Shown here: positions 1 to 9,200 of the stretch, in pieces
Position numbering within the stretch: the first letter of the stretch is position 1
How the letters are laid out: each line of letters begins with the position of its first letter
Origin: Psychrobacter pacificensis
GTDB lineage: Bacteria; Pseudomonadota; Gammaproteobacteria; Pseudomonadales; Moraxellaceae
Assembly (NCBI RefSeq): GCF_900101915.1
Contig: NZ_FNAL01000006.1
Span: forward strand, 62,001-126,000
Length of the DNA stretch: 64,000 nucleotides
Direction of reading: 5' to 3'
Position numbers and translations under genes: made by a program
Notes under the pieces: generated by a model
What the model was told of the DNA's origin: nothing
Databases searched by the model: none
The model's input: only the letters and a program-made list of their open reading frames with translations

Positions 1-170
1 TGTTTTAGAGTACTGAACTATCATGATGATAAAAATACGTAGTGATAAAAATAGTCCTAAATACTCGGATAGTGCTATATATAGTACGACTATATTGCCT
101 AATGATGCTGTTACAAAACAAGATAGGCTTTGTTAATGTTTCTACCAAATGTAACTGTCAGCGTGAATGG

Positions 171-1436
171 CTATGACACGATGACTTTTTTGCCTTCAGA
201 GTCAATAGGTAAGTCAGCCAAGCAAATTAAACTATCGTTACTCACACCAGCAATCAAATATTGTTGCGTGGTCGGATCATACTCAACAACCTCAATAGGC
301 TGGCGTGTCAAACGCTGGTCTTGGCCAATAATCCAGACATTGGCAGTCAACGGTTTAAGCGGCATATATGGCGGTTTTTGTAACTCTGTTAAGTCAACAT
401 CATGCAAGGCGCGCTTAGGCACGATAGTACCTACGTCTATTTGTCCATAATTGACTCGCCCCGTGACCTTCATTTCTGGTTGTAGCTTGTCACGGCTGGC
501 TTCATTGTCAATGACGTTAACATACACCAACAGTTTTTTTGGCTGGCTGGTAGGCACAAGCTTACTGACCTGACCTGTAAACTTGTCAGTGATACCTTCG
601 GTCGTAAAATTGACAGTCTGACCAACTGAAAGCTGAGGCTCCGCTTGAATGGGTAGTGTCGCCGCAAAGTGCAATTTGGTCTCGTCACTAATTTCTAATA
701 GGGGCGTGCGCGCCGCCATTTTTTCACCAGTTGTGGCATATAGGTTTTCTACACGACCTGAAAAGCTAGCAGCTATCGTCACCAAATTATATTGTGGGTT
801 CGGTTTTTTAGTAGCAGCTTTTATACCATTACCATCGGTGTTGTCACTATTATCTGTGACAAGGTTTGCTGCTGACGACTCTTTTTTATCATTGTTAGTA
901 TTATTTACATTAGCATCATTATCAACAGATAAAGCCTTAGTAGAGCTAGAGTCAGAATTGTCGTCGATACTTGGTGTACTCTCTGGTTTCTTATTATTGG
1001 TAGTGCTTGTCACTATCTCTTCTTTAGAAGAGTTGGCTTCTGTAGATGTGTCTGATTTTACGGTAGGATCACTCACCGCCGCCAAACGCCTGACAACTAG
1101 TAAAGGCGTACCTTTTTCTACCCATTGACCTTCGCTAACGAACGTTTTTTCTATATTGACGGGATGTACTGCAACAAATTTGGTTTGTTTGATAGGCTCG
1201 ATGCTACCTTGCAGCCCTAGACTTGGCTGATAACGGGAAGACTTTATACTGAGTATGTGTTCTGGTGTGATCGTGACACTATCACTGGTAATGACAACGG
1301 GGGAGTCTGCCGTTGCCGTGTTTTCGGGAGCGACTGATTCATTCTCAGATGGTGAGGGTTGACAAGCAGCAAGCAATAAAACGCTGAGCAAGTAGAGGCT
1401 TTTTTTGGAATGTTTAAAGGCTGTCATAGCAGTCAC
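171..1436 (-). CDS. RND/HlyD-type efflux periplasmic adaptor lipoprotein
   Basis: Membrane-fusion (adaptor) subunit of a tripartite efflux system, probably anchored in the inner membrane by lipid. The N terminus is a lipoprotein signal ending in LLAAC (Cys25 from the GTG at 1436, Cys22 from the ATG at 1427). Neither start has a clear ribosome binding site. A biotinyl/lipoyl-like half motif (VSEGQWVEKGTPLLVV) and its partner (FSGRVENLYATTGEKM) flank the centre, followed by a beta-barrel domain. Between the lipoyl halves, where a coiled-coil hairpin is usual, lies a roughly 85-residue Ser/Thr/Asn/Asp-rich stretch (about residues 122-207). The transporter partner would lie downstream, off the left edge. 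Substrate unknown. Confidence 0.8.
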   Translation of the reverse strand: MTAMTAFKHSKKSLYLLSVLLLAACQPSPSENESVAPENTATADSPVVITSDSVTITPEHILSIKSSRYQPSLGLQGSIEPIKQTKFVAVHPVNIEKTFVSEGQWVEKGTPLLVVRRLAAVSDPTVKSDTSTEANSSKEEIVTSTTNNKKPESTPSIDDNSDSSSTKALSVDNDANVNNTNNDKKESSAANLVTDNSDNTDGNGIKAATKKPNPQYNLVTIAASFSGRVENLYATTGEKMAARTPLLEISDETKLHFAATLPIQAEPQLSVGQTVNFTTEGITDKFTGQVSKLVPTSQPKKLLVYVNVIDNEASRDKLQPEMKVTGRVNYGQIDVGTIVPKRALHDVDLTELQKPPYMPLKPLTANVWIIGQDQRLTRQPIEVVEYDPTTQQYLIAGVSNDSLICLADLPIDSEGKKVIVS

Positions 1437-2106
1437 CGTTATAGTCGTCGTTTCATTATATAGTGAATAGATACGCGGTGGAACAATTGCGCCACACTTA
1501 CTAATCTTAGATAGCGTAAGCGTTTGTCATAAGAAAATAGATGAGGTTGCCGACTTATTAAATAAGAACAGCGGTTTATGATACTCATTAGTTAGAACAT
1601 TAATTCGCTAATGACTGGAAAAGCATCAATAACTGTGCTAAAACAAACATAACGAAATACTGTGATACATTTTTATCACAAAAGAAAATTATTCAGCAAT
1701 GTGGTTATTGATTCTATATAATGCAGGGATATCATAAAGTTGGTTGCCTCGTTGTTTAAATGACGTTGTCACTGACAGTAAATGAGTTCAAAAACTTTTG
1801 AGTGTTTTAAGAGATAATACGACTTTGCTTGATGGTTATAGAAGTAAAATATTAGGCCTAAAAAGCTAAAAATCGCACTCAATTTTATGAGCTTATTACG
1901 AGCAAAGTGCGTATAGTAACTCATGTTGACGCTGTGTTTGATGGGCAGACACTGATAAAAGGTATTCACTGTCATAAAAGGTCTAATGAAGTCTCAGTCT
2001 TTTGTATTGGTCTCATATTGACTGATATCATGACTTAAGATGAGTGTTAGAGCTTTATATAGACAGAGAGCGTTACGAATAAATAGTCGTTCATAGGATA
2101 ATGATA
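1437..2106. other. Intergenic region, no confident gene
   Basis: About 670 bp of AT-rich sequence between the divergent efflux adaptor and pilG. It presumably holds both promoters. A 68-codon frame on the minus strand (1769-1975) has one hydrophobic stretch but no convincing ribosome binding site or family resemblance, so I do not call it a gene. Confidence 0.5.
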
Positions 2107-2484
2107 ATGGAAAATAATTTTGAAGGTTTGAAAGTAATGGTGATTGATGATTCAAAAACCATTCGCCGTACCGCAGAAACCTTGCTACAAAAAGCGGGTT
2201 GTGAAGTCGTAACCGCTATAGATGGCTTCGATGCCTTAGCAAAAATTGTTGATAACAACCCAGATATTATTTTTGTCGACATCATGATGCCGCGCTTAGA
2301 TGGCTATCAGACTTGTGCACTCATAAAAAATAACCCTGATTATGCTAATAAACCCGTGATTATGTTGTCATCTAAAGATGGCTTATTTGATAAAGCCCGT
2401 GGCCGCATCGTCGGATCTGATGAGTATTTGACCAAACCATTTAGTAAAGATGAGCTTTTTGATGCGATTAACCAGTACCGTTAA
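2107..2484 (+). CDS. pilG: Twitching motility response regulator PilG
   Basis: Stand-alone CheY-like receiver, first gene of the Pil-Chp cluster. In Pseudomonas, PilG is phosphorylated by ChpA and promotes pilus extension. The receiver landmarks are present: acidic pair in VMVIDDS, phospho-acceptor Asp58 in FVDIMMPRLDGY, and the conserved Lys in LTKPF. No output domain follows. Two in-frame ATGs exist (2101 and 2107). I prefer 2107 (125 residues) because AGGATA at 2094 sits at proper spacing from it and only one base from the first. Identification rests on sequence plus the full pilG-chpC gene order. Confidence 0.93.
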   Translation: MENNFEGLKVMVIDDSKTIRRTAETLLQKAGCEVVTAIDGFDALAKIVDNNPDIIFVDIMMPRLDGYQTCALIKNNPDYANKPVIMLSSKDGLFDKARGRIVGSDEYLTKPFSKDELFDAINQYR

Positions 2485-2667
2485 TCAGCTCTATAGACTC
2501 AAATATAGTGATTGCTAAGATTAAAAATAATGACTCACTATTTAAGTGACTAACATACTAAGTGACTAGCATAAAAATAAATCACGAATAAGTTGTTGGC
2601 CATTATTTTCAGTCGTTTTATCAACAATATATCCTCATAGATATTTTAGAAAATAAAGGAAAATCCT

Positions 2668-3030
2668 ATGGCTACCGTTTTAGTCATTGACGACTCACCA
2701 TCAGAAATGGCGAAATTTCGCGACATGCTTTCTAAAAATAACTTTCAAGTACTAGAAGCATCAAATGGCGAGCAGGGCTGTCAGATGGCAGCTGATCATC
2801 TGCCAGATGTCATTTTAATGGATGTAGTAATGCCAGAAATGAACGGTTTTCAGGCTACGCGGAAAATCACTCGCGGCAAAACCACCGCTCATATACCTGT
2901 CATTATGATCAGTACCAAAAATCAAGAAACCGATAGAGTGTGGGGCAAGCGTCAAGGTGCCAAAGAGTATATGAATAAGCCAGTCGATGAAAACGTATTG
3001 GTCAATATGATTCGCAAAGTGATGGAGTAA
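2668..3030 (+). CDS. pilH: Twitching motility response regulator PilH
   Basis: Second single-domain CheY-like receiver (120 residues), with VLVIDDSPSE at the N terminus, phospho-acceptor Asp52 in ILMDVVMPEMNGF, and the Lys of MNKPVDE. In the Pseudomonas system PilH opposes PilG by draining phosphate or favouring retraction. A good AAGGA ribosome binding site lies just upstream. The stop codon is only 3 bp from the GTG start of pilI, so the two are probably translationally coupled. The 183-bp gap to pilG shows no terminator. Confidence 0.93.
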   Translation: MATVLVIDDSPSEMAKFRDMLSKNNFQVLEASNGEQGCQMAADHLPDVILMDVVMPEMNGFQATRKITRGKTTAHIPVIMISTKNQETDRVWGKRQGAKEYMNKPVDENVLVNMIRKVME

Positions 3031-3033
3031 CTT

Positions 3034-3564
3034 GTGGCCTCTAGAGGATTCATTGAGCTTCTGCGTCTAGCAGATTTGGCACGTGCGCGCAAAAGCGGTC
3101 GCCGCGGTGGTCAAGAGTTTGATTGGCAAGGGGTGGTATTTGAGATTGGTGGTCAGCGCTTAGTTGCTCCTATGGGTCAGGTATCAGAGGTGTTATCCAT
3201 GCCAGAATACACTAGCTTACCTCTAGTAAAGCCTTGGATGCTAGGTATTGCCAATATTCGCGGACGACTACTACCTCTGACGGATTTGTCACGCTTTTTA
3301 CAAGTGCCAAGCCGCTTGCCACAGCTAAGCCAGCGCAAAGTTATTGTGATCGATCACGATAATAACTTTTCAGGGCTACTGGTCGATCAAGTGCTTGGTA
3401 TCGAACAGTTCACTCAGGAACATTACCGCCCAGAAGCGATTGATTCCAATTCACCATTTGCACCTTATAACCATGGTAAGTTTTTGAAAGACGAGCAGGA
3501 GTGGTACGTTTTCATGCCAAGCTTGCTGGCACAAGATCTGCAGTATTCAGATGCTGCGATATAG
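3034..3564 (+). CDS. pilI: CheW-like scaffold protein PilI
   Basis: CheW-domain coupling protein (176 residues) expected to link the PilJ receptor to the ChpA kinase. The CheW fold is visible from about residue 30: a segment starting WQGVVFEIGGQRLVAPMGQV, then PWMLGIANIRGRLLPLTDLSRFL and a later GLLVDQVLGIEQF stretch. It starts with GTG right after the pilH stop, within the AGTAACTT context, so expression probably depends on coupling. The position between pilH and pilJ matches the Pseudomonas order. Confidence 0.9.
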   Translation: MASRGFIELLRLADLARARKSGRRGGQEFDWQGVVFEIGGQRLVAPMGQVSEVLSMPEYTSLPLVKPWMLGIANIRGRLLPLTDLSRFLQVPSRLPQLSQRKVIVIDHDNNFSGLLVDQVLGIEQFTQEHYRPEAIDSNSPFAPYNHGKFLKDEQEWYVFMPSLLAQDLQYSDAAI

Positions 3565-3685
3565 TAATCGACAATAAAATATCTATTTATTCGGTAACGA
3601 CAGATTAATAGCGGCTGACACGATACAGTGGAATGTCAGTATTTATACAGGCTTTGCTAATCATTGTTTTGATAACAACAAGATT

Positions 3686-3714
3686 GTCAAAGTCAGTCAC
3701 GATAAGACTTTGAC
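3686..3714 (+). repeat. Inverted repeat upstream of pilJ
   Basis: Nine-base arms GTCAAAGTC and GACTTTGAC separated by 11 bases, ending 10 bases before the pilJ ribosome binding site. There is no T tract, so it is not an obvious terminator. It could modulate translation or processing of the pilI-pilJ junction. Confidence 0.4.
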
Positions 3715-3738
3715 GATTGTTTGAAAGGGATACGCAAG

Positions 3739-5154
3739 ATGAGTGATGTTAAAAGAAAACCTGTAGCTGGTACAGGCAACACAACTGTAGAAGGCAAAGA
3801 GACCAATAATACGTGGAATCTATTATTAGGATTTTTTATTCTGCTGAGTGTGGTCTGTGTCGTTTGGTTGGCTAACGCGGTGTTATCGGTGAGTCAAGAC
3901 TTTACTAACTTTAATCAAACAATTGTTTTACCAGCACTTGTCTTTGCTATTGGTGCTTTGGGTATTATGTTTGCCTCGTATCAATTGCTTAAGCAACGTG
4001 GGGGATCGGAGCGTTTGCTGATTGAAAAAGAAACCTTACGCCGCCGTCAAGAAGCAGAAGCAGAGTCTGAACGAGCTCGTCAAATTCAAGAAGAAAATGA
4101 ACGTAACCAGATCGCTATTCTACGCCTACTTGATGAGTTAGGGGATTTGGCAGAAGGTGATTTGACGGTCAATGCTACCGTGTCAGAAGACTTTACAGGG
4201 GCAATTGCTGATTCAGTCAACTTCGCAATTGACCAATTACGTCAATTGGTCTTGGTTATTAACAGTACTGCCGACCGAGTTGCACAGTCTTCAGATCAAA
4301 CGCAGATGAACGCTGTTGAGCTTGCTGAAGCTTCTGAACATCAAGCGCAAGAAATTGCTGGTGTATCAGCCGCTATTAATGAGATGACCGTGTCAATTGA
4401 CCAAGTTTCGAATAATGCGTCAGAGTCTGCGACGGTTGCTCAGCGTTCAGTTGCCATTGCCTATAATGGGGCAGAAGTTGTACAGCGTTCGATTGAAGGT
4501 ATGAACGTTATTCGTGATCAGATTCAAGAGACATCGAAACGTATCAAGCGCCTTGGTGAGTCTTCTCAAGAGATTGGTGATATCGTTGGCTTGATTAACG
4601 ATATTGCAGACCAAACCAACGTTCTGGCATTGAACGCCGCCATTCAGGCATCGATGGCAGGTGAGGCTGGTCGAGGCTTTGCAGTTGTTGCTGATGAGGT
4701 TCAGCGTCTGGCTGAGCGTTCAGCGAATGCGACCAAACAGATTGAAACGTTGGTAAAAACCATTCAGGCGGATACTAATGAGGCTGTTATGTCGATGGAA
4801 TCGACGACATCTGAAGTAGTACGTGGTGCTCGTTTGGCAAAAGATGCTGGTGAAGCACTAGAAGAGGTACAGAGCGTTTCTAACACGTTGGCTGACTTGA
4901 TTCAGAACATCTCAAATGCTGCATTACAGCAGGCTGAATCTGCTGGCCATATTTCTCATACTATGAATATCATTCAAGATATTACTTCACAAACCTCATC
5001 TGGTACGTTGGCCACAGCACGTTCTATTGGTGAGTTGAGTGAAATGGCTGCCGCACTACAAGAGTCGGTTACTGGCTTTAAAGTATCGAACGATGATGAA
5101 TTGTTAGATGATGAAATGATTAACTCTGAACAAACCTTATCAGAAATTGTCTAA
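3739..5154 (+). CDS. pilJ: Methyl-accepting chemotaxis protein PilJ, short form
   Basis: Chemoreceptor of the Pil-Chp pathway. Two membrane helices (about residues 24-46 and 58-80) are joined by a loop of only about 12-15 residues. They are followed by a charged helical region, a HAMP-like segment and a complete methyl-accepting signalling hairpin whose tip reads [16 protein letters not shown] and then [20 protein letters not shown], typical of PilJ. I chose the ATG at 3739 (471 residues) over the TTG at 3721 because AAAGGGA at 3724 is well placed. Pseudomonas PilJ is about 680 residues with a large periplasmic PilJ domain. That domain is absent here although the flanking genes are intact. 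Confidence 0.87.
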   Translation: MSDVKRKPVAGTGNTTVEGKETNNTWNLLLGFFILLSVVCVVWLANAVLSVSQDFTNFNQTIVLPALVFAIGALGIMFASYQLLKQRGGSERLLIEKETLRRRQEAEAESERARQIQEENERNQIAILRLLDELGDLAEGDLTVNATVSEDFTGAIADSVNFAIDQLRQLVLVINSTADRVAQSSDQTQMNAVELAEASEHQAQEIAGVSAAINEMTVSIDQVSNNASESATVAQRSVAIAYNGAEVVQRSIEGMNVIRDQIQETSKRIKRLGESSQEIGDIVGLINDIADQTNVLALNAAIQASMAGEAGRGFAVVADEVQRLAERSANATKQIETLVKTIQADTNEAVMSMESTTSEVVRGARLAKDAGEALEEVQSVSNTLADLIQNISNAALQQAESAGHISHTMNIIQDITSQTSSGTLATARSIGELSEMAAALQESVTGFKVSNDDELLDDEMINSEQTLSEIV

Positions 5155-5263
5155 CCTTTTAGCTTGAATATTGAATCGGTATTGATACGTCTTTTTGTAT
5201 AAGATTTTAATTAAAATGCTGTATAGGTTCTGACGCCGTGCAGCATTAATAATAGCAGGCGAC

Positions 5264-6199
5264 GTGAACAATCATATACAAGCAGAAAAGGCTCTATCTA
5301 ATACATTTGAACCTGTATGGGGTGATGAGATGATACAGGGCGATAGTGCTAATTTACAGCAATGGCAGAGATATATAGAACAAGAGATTGGCTTTATATT
5401 GCCAAATACGCAGCTGCAGTGGTTGACCAATGCCATTGACCACACAGCAACATTAAATGGACTCACTACTCAGCAGCTCTGGTATCAATTACCAAAGAAT
5501 AATGAGATTCGTCAGCAGCTATTAGACAAAGTGCTCATTCATGAGAGTCGCTTTTTTCGTCATAAACCTTCTATCGATTTCATCACACGATATGCAATAG
5601 ACAAGTGTGCAGATGACAGGAGTAAGCCCTTTCGCATTTGGAGCGTTGGTTGTGCAAGTGGGCACGAGACTTGGTCACTGGCCATGAGTCTGACAGCAGC
5701 GCAGTTATCCAATCATGTGATACTGGGAACAGATGTGAGCGAGCAAGCGATTACAAACGCGCGATTAGGACAATATGATCAACGGCAGTATTCATTAATT
5801 CCTCAAAATTGTCAGCAGTTTGTTTACCCTTTGATCACCAAAAATGCAGGTAATGAGCTGAGTATGGCTGATACTTCTAGTAAAGTAGAAAGGTCTATCA
5901 ATACTCAGTTTGACTGGCAAGTAGCGCCAGCTTTACGACCTTATGTTAGCTTTGCTCTACACAATGTTATTGAACAAAAATCACCCACTTCGCATCTTCA
6001 AAATGTGATTATCTGCCAAAACATGCTGCTGTATTTTCGCAAGTTTGATCAGCGTGATATTTTGGCATGGCTATCAGAGCAGTGTGCGGTAGAGGGATAT
6101 ATTATATTGGCTCCAGGTGAGGCGTTGTTTTGGCGCCCTTCGAATATGCGCCGTATTGCGCACCCACAAGTGAATGTGTGGCAAAAAATTAGTGCCTAA
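5264..6199 (+). CDS. pilK: CheR-type chemoreceptor methyltransferase PilK
   Basis: SAM-dependent glutamate methyltransferase expected to methylate PilJ. The N-terminal helical CheR domain is followed by the Rossmann fold, with motif I in WSVGCASGHETWSLAMS, the acidic TDVSEQAI segment and the CheR-type ICQNMLLYFRKFDQRDIL. The listed start is GTG at 5264 with a weak upstream AGCAGGC. An in-frame ATG at 5330, preceded by GGGGTGATGAG, would give a protein 22 residues shorter. Its place between pilJ and chpA matches the Pseudomonas cluster. Confidence 0.87.
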   Translation: MNNHIQAEKALSNTFEPVWGDEMIQGDSANLQQWQRYIEQEIGFILPNTQLQWLTNAIDHTATLNGLTTQQLWYQLPKNNEIRQQLLDKVLIHESRFFRHKPSIDFITRYAIDKCADDRSKPFRIWSVGCASGHETWSLAMSLTAAQLSNHVILGTDVSEQAITNARLGQYDQRQYSLIPQNCQQFVYPLITKNAGNELSMADTSSKVERSINTQFDWQVAPALRPYVSFALHNVIEQKSPTSHLQNVIICQNMLLYFRKFDQRDILAWLSEQCAVEGYIILAPGEALFWRPSNMRRIAHPQVNVWQKISA

Positions 6200-6229
6200 A
6201 TTAGTGCCTAGACGAGTTAGGATAAACCT

Positions 6230-9200
6230 ATGAAAAAGCAGCCCAATGACATAGTGACGCTTGAGTGGTTGTCGCCACTGCTCAATCAGCAATTATCACA
6301 GATATCTGATGGCTGGCAATCAGGTGCTGATATCGACAGTTATCAACAGATGACATCGCACTACTATCAAGTTAGTGGTGCGCTGACTATGATTCGCTTG
6401 CCTCTACTAGCAGATCTTGCCAATAAGTTGAGTTTTATGGCGAGCTTGGGGGCTAGTCACAATCTGTCTGCTAGAGACTGTCAAATAGGCAAGTTTTCTC
6501 ATAAGTTATTGCAACATGCGCTCAATCAATATACGCATCTAGGCAAATACAACCGTGCTCTAATAAATAAGGCTACTAATGAGCTTGCTCAGATACTATC
6601 GCAACGAGGTGTGGAAGCAGATGCATTTATAGATGCTACTGATACCCAGCATGCGCATCTAAACAATGATGATACTCATGAAGATATGGTTCATGAAGAT
6701 ATTGTCAATAGCATTCAGATCGCAGTACCCACGAGTAATGTTACGACCAATTTAGAAGATCAACACTATCAGCAGATGTTACTGGTGTGGCGACAGCAAG
6801 TACAAAAATTGCTGGTTGCCAATATCAATCAGGCACCTGTTCTACAAATTTTAGAAAAAGTTAGTCAATATCTATGGCAGAATACTCAAGACAATGATTT
6901 ACAGCGTCTATGGTATTTGAGCGAGTTGTGGCTGAGTGATCTTGCCCATAATGAAGCGCCATCACCTGAATATTATGCGCCACTATTAGGTCAGCTTGAT
7001 CGCGTCATAGAATCTGCTACTCAGCCCACGCACTTATCTTCGAGCCTTGTTAAAGGCTTGATCAACAGTGTCTATATTCAGCTCATCTACCTAGAGAATA
7101 GTAGCGAGCGAACTCAATCTACCCTTAATGAGATATCACAGCGTGAGCCTGCGACCTTACGTTTTTTAACGCGATTGCTCAGTGAGATTGAGACTCTTAT
7201 CTTCAATCTAGATAAGCCAGATACGCTAATAAATCCTCTACGATATATAAAGAGCCAGCTTGAGAGTCGAGGTTGGGTGCAATATGCGTCGCAAGTTGAA
7301 TCGATCCTTACAGATTTAGAGCAAGCACGCTTATCAGAGACAGAGTTTACGCAGCAGCAATGGCACATAGAGCGCAAGTTACAAGAGCTATATAGTGCTA
7401 TTTACGATACCGAGCAGGCAATATCACTCAAAATTGGCGCTTCTTCTTTTGCTATTATACCTGAAGCGTTTGATAGCAGTGATGTAAAGGATGAAGATAG
7501 ACATGAGTCAGTTTCTACTGACAGTGACTTACGTGAGCTACGTATTGCCGTTGAAGAGATCAAGGAAAGCTTTAACGAGTATATACAACGTCAAGATATC
7601 CAGTCTTTACCAGTCATTGCTGACTTTGACAAGATTGCCCATGCTTTTGATGATATGGGACTGCCAGTCATTAGTGAGACGATAGAAAATATAGGCAGTA
7701 TATTCACACAACTGCTCACTCATGAGGTTGCTGTACTTAGCTGGGATGTGACCCAAGCCTTGGCGGAGAGTCTGACCTCGATTGAATTGTTACTCGACTA
7801 TCTTGCGCAGCAAGTCTTTGATCAAAACTTATTGACGCAGGCAAATGAGTATGCAGCGAAAGCATCACAGCTTCTTAATGCGTATGCGAAATCACCAGAA
7901 ACAACTAACGATACATGGCTGACGCAAAAGCCAGTCGCGATGAATGTGCTTCGTTATGATGATAGTGGTGAGATCGCACCTGTGACCAGCTCAGATAATG
8001 AAACGGTGATAGCAACGCAAGATACCACTGATACTAATCCTAATGTAGAGAGTGATGCATTGCTGCGTGCTCGTGAACAACTCAAGCCTGACAACTTTGA
8101 AGTTGATGAAGAGATTCGTGATATTTTTATCGAAGAAGTGAACGACGTCATTACTGATTTAGAAGATTTTCTTCCTATTTGGCAGCAGGATTCACAAAAT
8201 CTAACACCCTTGACCGAAGTCCGTAGAAGCTTTCATACCTTAAAAGGCTCAGGCCGCATGGTTGGTGCCTTTAGCATCAGTGAGATGGCGTGGTCAATAG
8301 AAAACCTACTTAACCGTCTGTTGGATAAGACACTCCCTGTAACAGACGATGTCGTACGTCTGGTAATAGAGACGGCGGAACGTTTGCCAGTGCTACTGAC
8401 AGATTTTGCCGCACAACAATTACCGAGCTCTGATCCTGCTATTACTATTCTGAAAAGTCGTAACCTAATGACGCAGCAGCCTGTCAATGCTGGTTTAGAT
8501 ACGTTTGAGACTGGAATCACTGAAACATCAGCTGAAGTAGCGTTAGGTATCGATGACTCTGATTCAATGGATGATGTATCGTTAGAAACATTACTTTCGA
8601 GCGTTGATGGTGCTGAAGGAGCAGATTCTGAAAGCAATAATACAAATATACCAGAATCGCTATCTGGTTTAGAGATTCCAGCAGTACTTATCCCGTTTAT
8701 GCAAGAAACCGAGCAATTAGCAGCCGATGCGAATGATTCAGATCCTGATATTAAAGAGATATTTATAGAAGAGGCCGAGGAAGTACTTGCCGAAATCGTA
8801 CCTTTATATGAAGGTTGGCAGCTAGCATCGACTGACCTTGCCGCTCTAAAAGATATCCGTCGCGGTTTTCATACTCTAAAAGGCTCTGGTCGCATGGTGG
8901 GCGCTAATTACACCGCCGAGCTAGCATGGGCGATAGAGAATATGCTTAATCGCGTATTGGATCATAGTGTTATTGTCTCAAATGATATGTGTCAGCTGAT
9001 GTCAGATGTATTGGCCGCTTATCCTGAAATGTTAGTAGCATTTGAAAATAACAGCCAAGATTACCCAGCTTTAGTGCCCTTATGGATTGCCTGCGCCAAT
9101 GCCTATAGTAAGCAACAGGGTGATGCGTTTAGTTACTCTCGCTTATATGAGCAAGCAACAAGCCATTCTGAAGCTGAAGCTGACGCCGCGCAAGAGCCTG

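Noticed and set aside
649..1128. 159-codon plus-strand frame opposite the efflux adaptor
   Set aside because: Antisense to a gene with clear family features; no binding site and low-complexity composition mirrored from the Ser/Asn-rich insert.
1769..1975. 68-codon minus-strand frame in the pilG upstream region
   Set aside because: No ribosome binding site or recognisable family; could be chance in AT-rich DNA.
8233..8637. 134-codon minus-strand frame inside chpA
   Set aside because: Shadow of the Asp/Glu-rich chpA frame, giving Ser-rich nonsense.
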